The notes beneath the pieces are model-generated. The model saw only the letters and a list, made by a program, of their open reading frames with translations. It searched no databases and was not told the DNA's origin. Made by a program: the position numbers and the translations under genes. 36,149 bases of DNA from Mesorhizobium sp. 61-13 (GTDB lineage Bacteria > Pseudomonadota > Alphaproteobacteria > Rhizobiales > Rhizobiaceae): contig MKRZ01000010.1 in the NCBI GenBank assembly GCA_001897075.1, forward strand, positions 7,800 through 43,948, written 5' to 3'. Of the stretch, positions 34,332 to 36,149 are shown in pieces (the first letter of the stretch is position 1; each line of letters opens with the position of its first letter).

Positions 34332-35216
34332 TCAGCCTATTCTTTCCTTCGCCGCACCGGCGCGCGCCATATCGAGGGCGAAGGCCGTCATGATCTCGGC
34401 TGCTGCAAGTGCAGCGATCACCGACGGCCGCTTGTCCTTTACGGCCTCGCCGCCGATGGGTGACACGAGGCGGCTAAACTCCGCCTCGGTTCCGCCTGCG
34501 GTTTTGAGGAACCAGCTCTTGAACGTCGCCTTCTTGGTCTTTGAGCCGATCATGCCGACGTAAGCCGTATCCGGACGTTGCAGCGCCTCGGCTGCGATCA
34601 GGAAGTCGAGGGCGTGGTCATGGGTCAGTATGGCGAACGCCGATCCCGACGGCGCCTCGCGAACCACCTCTTCCGGCACCGGCGTCAACCTCGCTTCGAC
34701 GCCTTGCGCCAATCCGTCGAACGCTTCGGGACGTGTATCGACGATTGTCGTCTGCACCGGCATCAAGGCACATGCCGCCGCCATCGCATGGCCGACATGA
34801 CCGCCGCCGAAAATATAGAGGTGCGGCAAGCGTTCCTCCTCGCCCAGTTCGCGCTCTACCAGACTATCCGCGATCTCGGGATCGCCAAGGCGGATGGACA
34901 CGGCCACGCGGCCGCCGCAGCACTGTCCGATTTCCGGGCCGAGCGGGATATCCAGCATCGTTCCGAAGCTGTCGGGATGCAACGAGGCCGGCTTGCCGTT
35001 CTTGCCGCGCCGTGGGCGCAGCAACTGCCTCGCCTTGTCGATGGCCATGTATTCGAGTTGGCCGCCGCCAATCGTGCCGTGGGTCCGCGTCGGCGAAACC
35101 AGCATCGCAGCGCCCGTCTCGCGTGGCGTGGACCCCTTGGTGCCGGCCACTTCAACCAGGGCAAAGCGTTTCGCGTCAGTCAAAAAAGCCTTCAGGCTTT
35201 GCAGATTCGAGGACAT
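34332..35216 (-). CDS. xdhC: xanthine dehydrogenase accessory protein XdhC
   Basis: A 294-aa molybdenum-cofactor maturation protein that binds and sulfurates Moco and inserts it into xanthine dehydrogenase. Its N-terminal XdhC part has 'VEVAGTKGSTPRETGAAMLVS' and 'TIGGGQLEY'. Its C-terminal Rossmann half has 'YIFGGGHVGHAMAAACALMP' and 'AYVGMIGSKTKKA'. I chose ATG 35216, nine bases after GAGGGA; ATG 35246 and 35225 are in-frame alternatives. It lies 57 bp after xdhB on the same strand, as in known xdhABC operons. Confidence 0.93.
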   Translation of the reverse strand: MSSNLQSLKAFLTDAKRFALVEVAGTKGSTPRETGAAMLVSPTRTHGTIGGGQLEYMAIDKARQLLRPRRGKNGKPASLHPDSFGTMLDIPLGPEIGQCCGGRVAVSIRLGDPEIADSLVERELGEEERLPHLYIFGGGHVGHAMAAACALMPVQTTIVDTRPEAFDGLAQGVEARLTPVPEEVVREAPSGSAFAILTHDHALDFLIAAEALQRPDTAYVGMIGSKTKKATFKSWFLKTAGGTEAEFSRLVSPIGGEAVKDKRPSVIAALAAAEIMTAFALDMARAGAAKERIG

Positions 35217-35273
35217 GACCTTCATTCCCTCATGGGAATATAGCATCTTTCGTAGATAATTTCTTCAAGCCCA

Positions 35274-36149
35274 TCACGCAGCACCGCGAACCATAGCTTT
35301 AAGCCGCTCCACGGCCATCAACACACGTTCGGGCGTCGCCGGGGCGTCGAGCTTCGGACAAATCTTGTGATCGGCTACGCTCGCAACCGCATCCGCCAGC
35401 GCGTGAAGCACGGCAAGGCCAAGCGGCAAAGGCGGCTCGCCGACCGCCTTCGAGCGATGCACCGTCGGCTCATAGGCTTCCGACCAGTTCGTCAGCGCGA
35501 CATTGAAAATCTTCGGCCGGTCCGATGCGAGCGGGATCTTGTAGGTCGAAGGCGCGTGCGTGCGCAGGCGGCCCTTGTCGTCCCAGACAAGCTCTTCCGT
35601 CGTCAGCCACCCCATGCCTTGCACGAAGCCGCCCTCGATCTGGCCGATGTCGATAGCAGGATTGAGCGAGCGGCCGGTGTCGTGAAGGATATCGGTGCGC
35701 TCCACCACATATTCGCCGGTCAGCGTATCGACCGAGACTTCGGAGCAGGCCGCGCCATAGGCGTAGTAATAGAAGGCATGGCCCTTGCCCCGGCTGCGAT
35801 CCCAGTGAATCTTCGGCGTCTTGTAAAAGCCTGCAGCCGACAGATGAACGCGCGCGATATAGGCCTGCTTCACAAGCTCGGCAAAGCTGATCTCCTCATT
35901 ACCGACGCGGACCCGATTGGGCAGGAATACAACCTGTTCCTTCGGGATCTGGTGCGTTTCGGCGGCGAAATCGATCAGCCGGTTCTTGATCTGGCGTGCG
36001 GCGTCCTGCGCCGCCATGCCGTTGAGGTCGGCGCCCGACGAAGCGGCCGTCGGCGAGGTGTTCGGCACCTTGGCGGTCGTCGTCGCCGTGATCTTGACCT
36101 GATCGATGTCGATCTGGAATTCCTCGGCCACCACCTGCGCCACCTTGAG
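35274..36149 (-). CDS. xdhB: xanthine dehydrogenase molybdopterin-binding subunit XdhB, C-terminal part
   Basis: C-terminal ~291 residues of the large Moco subunit, which hydroxylates hypoxanthine and xanthine to urate. The frame runs off the right edge (upstream codons 36144-36149 still open), so the gene is cut. Identifying segments are 'TSPTAASSGADLNGMAAQDAA', 'VDTLTGEYVVERTDILHDTG', 'DIGQIEGGFVQGMGWLTTEE' and 'SKAVGEPPLPLGLA', which contains the conserved catalytic glutamate GEPP. xdhC follows. xdhA is expected beyond the window. Confidence 0.94.
   Translation of the reverse strand, partial: LKVAQVVAEEFQIDIDQVKITATTTAKVPNTSPTAASSGADLNGMAAQDAARQIKNRLIDFAAETHQIPKEQVVFLPNRVRVGNEEISFAELVKQAYIARVHLSAAGFYKTPKIHWDRSRGKGHAFYYYAYGAACSEVSVDTLTGEYVVERTDILHDTGRSLNPAIDIGQIEGGFVQGMGWLTTEELVWDDKGRLRTHAPSTYKIPLASDRPKIFNVALTNWSEAYEPTVHRSKAVGEPPLPLGLAVLHALADAVASVADHKICPKLDAPATPERVLMAVERLKAMVRGAA

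Overview
The window reads as an ordinary chromosomal segment of a GC-rich alphaproteobacterium of the order Hyphomicrobiales (Rhizobiales), most likely Mesorhizobium or a close Phyllobacteriaceae relative. This is inferred from codon use, the abundance of ABC/TRAP transport and LysR/LacI/MarR regulators, a fused indolepyruvate ferredoxin oxidoreductase, a FeeM-type acyltransferase and a urate hydroxylase type of purine pathway. I see no rRNA, tRNA, insertion sequence, phage gene or CRISPR array. Coding density is very high. Both ends cut through genes: a PQQ-type sugar dehydrogenase at the left and xanthine dehydrogenase subunit B at the right.

Left part (1-8.9 kb): after the sugar dehydrogenase tail, a minus-strand run holds a CGNR zinc-finger protein and an overlapping lipoprotein, the 1159-aa indolepyruvate ferredoxin oxidoreductase, a membrane GGDEF-EAL protein and a FeeM-like N-acyl amino acid synthase. 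Next (8.9-13.7 kb) come an orphan LivH-like permease and a TRAP transporter. The TRAP membrane genes (dctQ-dctM, plus strand) run head-on into the binding-protein gene (dctP, minus strand), separated by one strong bidirectional terminator. From 13.9 to 19.7 kb lie a gamma-glutamyl-GABA-hydrolase-type amidotransferase, a LacI regulator overlapping a D-2-hydroxyacid dehydrogenase, an EamA permease, a MarR regulator and a BaiN-type flavoprotein. The LacI gene appears to use a CTG start and has a perfect 21-bp palindrome upstream.

Middle (19.9-27.6 kb, plus strand): a COG0523 (CobW-like) metallochaperone GTPase with a long His/Asp-rich loop is followed after 3 bp by a WD40 protein. Then come a class III aminotransferase and a glutamine-synthetase-like ligase. 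The last pair is a radical SAM protein with a helix-hairpin-helix tail and a DUF4130-UdgX fusion. This pair is preceded by GAAC-N7-GAAC, the alphaproteobacterial LexA (SOS) box, two bases before the first start codon, so it looks like a DNA-damage-inducible uracil-DNA repair/modification operon. It is the most interesting system in the window.

Right part (27.6-36.1 kb): a purine-degradation region. Xanthine dehydrogenase XdhB and its maturation factor XdhC are on the minus strand. A LysR gene diverges from a minus-strand chain of urate hydroxylase, guanine deaminase, a UPF0303/heme-degrading-domain protein, glycerate 2-kinase and a small membrane protein. Together these take guanine and xanthine to urate, oxidise urate, and salvage the glyoxylate carbon as glycerate. 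A dps gene sits between lysR and xdhC.
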